Part shown: positions 4,667 through 5,169 of the stretch, piece by piece
Layout: every line of letters starts with the position of its first letter
Position numbering within the stretch: the first letter of the stretch is position 1
DNA from: Chloroflexota bacterium
Lineage (GTDB): Bacteria; Chloroflexota; Dehalococcoidia; SM23-28-2; RBG-16-64-32
Direction of reading: 5' to 3'
Length of the DNA: 5,169 bases
Assembly: GCA_005882715.1 (NCBI GenBank)
Contig: VBEI01000089.1
Coordinates: 1-5,169 of the forward strand
Translations under genes and position numbers: made by a program
The notes under the pieces: model-generated
Seen by the model: only the letters and a program-made list of their open reading frames with translations
Told to the model about the DNA's origin: nothing
Database searches by the model: none

Positions 4667-5169
4667 TTGAGAATCGGTGGCTCTGAGAAGCAGCCTTGGT
4701 TTGCCCTGCTTCTCGCGCCATTTTTGATTCTGATTTGGTCGTCTGGATGCGCGGGTAACGGGGGAAATGAGTACCGGCTCGTTTTCTATTCCGACCGTGA
4801 CGGTGATGCAGACATCTACACGATGGACACGGACGGGGGGGATATTCGCCAGCTGACCAATGACCCCGGCCGTGATTACGAAGCGAAAGCCAGCGCCGAC
4901 GGTAGGTCCCTTGTTTTCGGCTCGCAACGGGCCGGAGGCGAGAACGGACTGTTGTATGTCATGAACGTCGACGGATCGAATGTCCGCCAGCTCACGAAGG
5001 CCGATCCGGGAGAAACCGTCACCGACGAATACCCGGACTGGTCGCCGGACGGGCAGCGGGTGGTATTCCAACACACTACAAAGAAGGGCGATGACGCGCC
5101 CGAGTCAGACTTATGGCTGGTCGATGTCAACGACGGAAGTTTGACACAGCTAACAAACACCCCGGGTAT
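4667..5169 (+). CDS. TolB/WD40-like beta-propeller lipoprotein, 3' end outside window
   Basis: The open frame shows at least two and a half TolB-type propeller repeats. They include LVFYSDRDGDADIYTMDTDG with IRQLTND, then LLYVMNVDGSNVRQLT, then YPDWSPDGQRVVFQ, DLWLVDV and LTQLTNTPG. The N-terminus has a hydrophobic stretch (WFALLLAPFLILIW, residues 11-24) followed by SSGC at 25-28. This looks like a lipoprotein signal with Cys28 as the lipidated residue, so the propeller would sit outside the cytoplasmic membrane. No ATG or GTG lies in frame before the signal peptide. TTG 4667 gives a proper short basic n-region, but there is no clear Shine-Dalgarno, so the exact start is uncertain (an ATT at 4631 also keeps the frame). 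Propellers of this type usually bind proteins or glycans; membership in a Tol-Pal system is not supported by neighbours. The downstream part is missing. Confidence 0.75.
   Translation, partial: MRIGGSEKQPWFALLLAPFLILIWSSGCAGNGGNEYRLVFYSDRDGDADIYTMDTDGGDIRQLTNDPGRDYEAKASADGRSLVFGSQRAGGENGLLYVMNVDGSNVRQLTKADPGETVTDEYPDWSPDGQRVVFQHTTKKGDDAPESDLWLVDVNDGSLTQLTNTPG

Noticed and set aside
4544..5160. Antisense open frames opposite the lipoprotein gene
   Set aside because: The + strand frame has clear propeller repeats and a lipoprotein signal; the antisense products have no recognisable features.

Overview
The window comes from a GC-rich bacterium. It resembles the gene-dense genomes of environmental Chloroflexota or Actinomycetota, which are rich in acyl-CoA dehydrogenases. 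That placement is inferred from composition, gene content and Thr/Pro-rich secreted proteins with a PLTGG tail; no marker gene is present. All supported genes are on the + strand.

Left part (1-3302), a lipid or acyl-CoA block. It opens with the C-terminal two thirds of an acyl-CoA dehydrogenase (ACAD1, to 826). Its reading frame is broken near 596-602 by what looks like a small deletion. Two bases after its stop, a TTG start opens a class I SAM-dependent methyltransferase (829-1710). Next comes a strong Shine-Dalgarno and about 30 codons of a second acyl-CoA dehydrogenase. This stub (1732-1866) is a diverged, truncated copy of the 5' end of the complete gene ACAD2 (2172-3302). Between stub and complete gene lies a small two-helix membrane protein gene (1871-2101). 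Its ribosome-binding site overlaps the stub's stop codon. ACAD1 keeps a Glu where isovaleryl-CoA dehydrogenase-type enzymes carry their catalytic base, while ACAD2 appears to have Asp. The pair may therefore have worked as a catalytic plus non-catalytic heteromer.

Middle part (3303-4539), a tandem duplication. A 279-base non-coding stretch with several inverted repeats leads into two paralogous small exported proteins (3582-3953 and 4171-4539). Each has a signal peptide, a Thr/Pro then Ala/Ser-rich linker, a PLTGG motif, a hydrophobic segment and a C-terminal Arg-Arg-Ser tail. The duplication includes about 100 bases upstream of each gene. The last 72 residues differ at a single position, although the DNA differs at many synonymous sites, so the protein sequence appears to be under selection.

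Right part (4540-5169). A strong intrinsic terminator with a 12-bp perfect stem (4563-4601) closes the duplicated pair. It is followed by the start of a TolB/WD40-like beta-propeller lipoprotein that runs off the window. No ATG lies in its frame at the N-terminus, so a TTG start at 4667 is proposed.

No tRNA, rRNA, CRISPR array, transposase or integrase was seen. The most interesting features are the duplicated PLTGG surface-protein pair and the truncated dehydrogenase stub coupled to the small membrane protein. Neither is proof of a new system.
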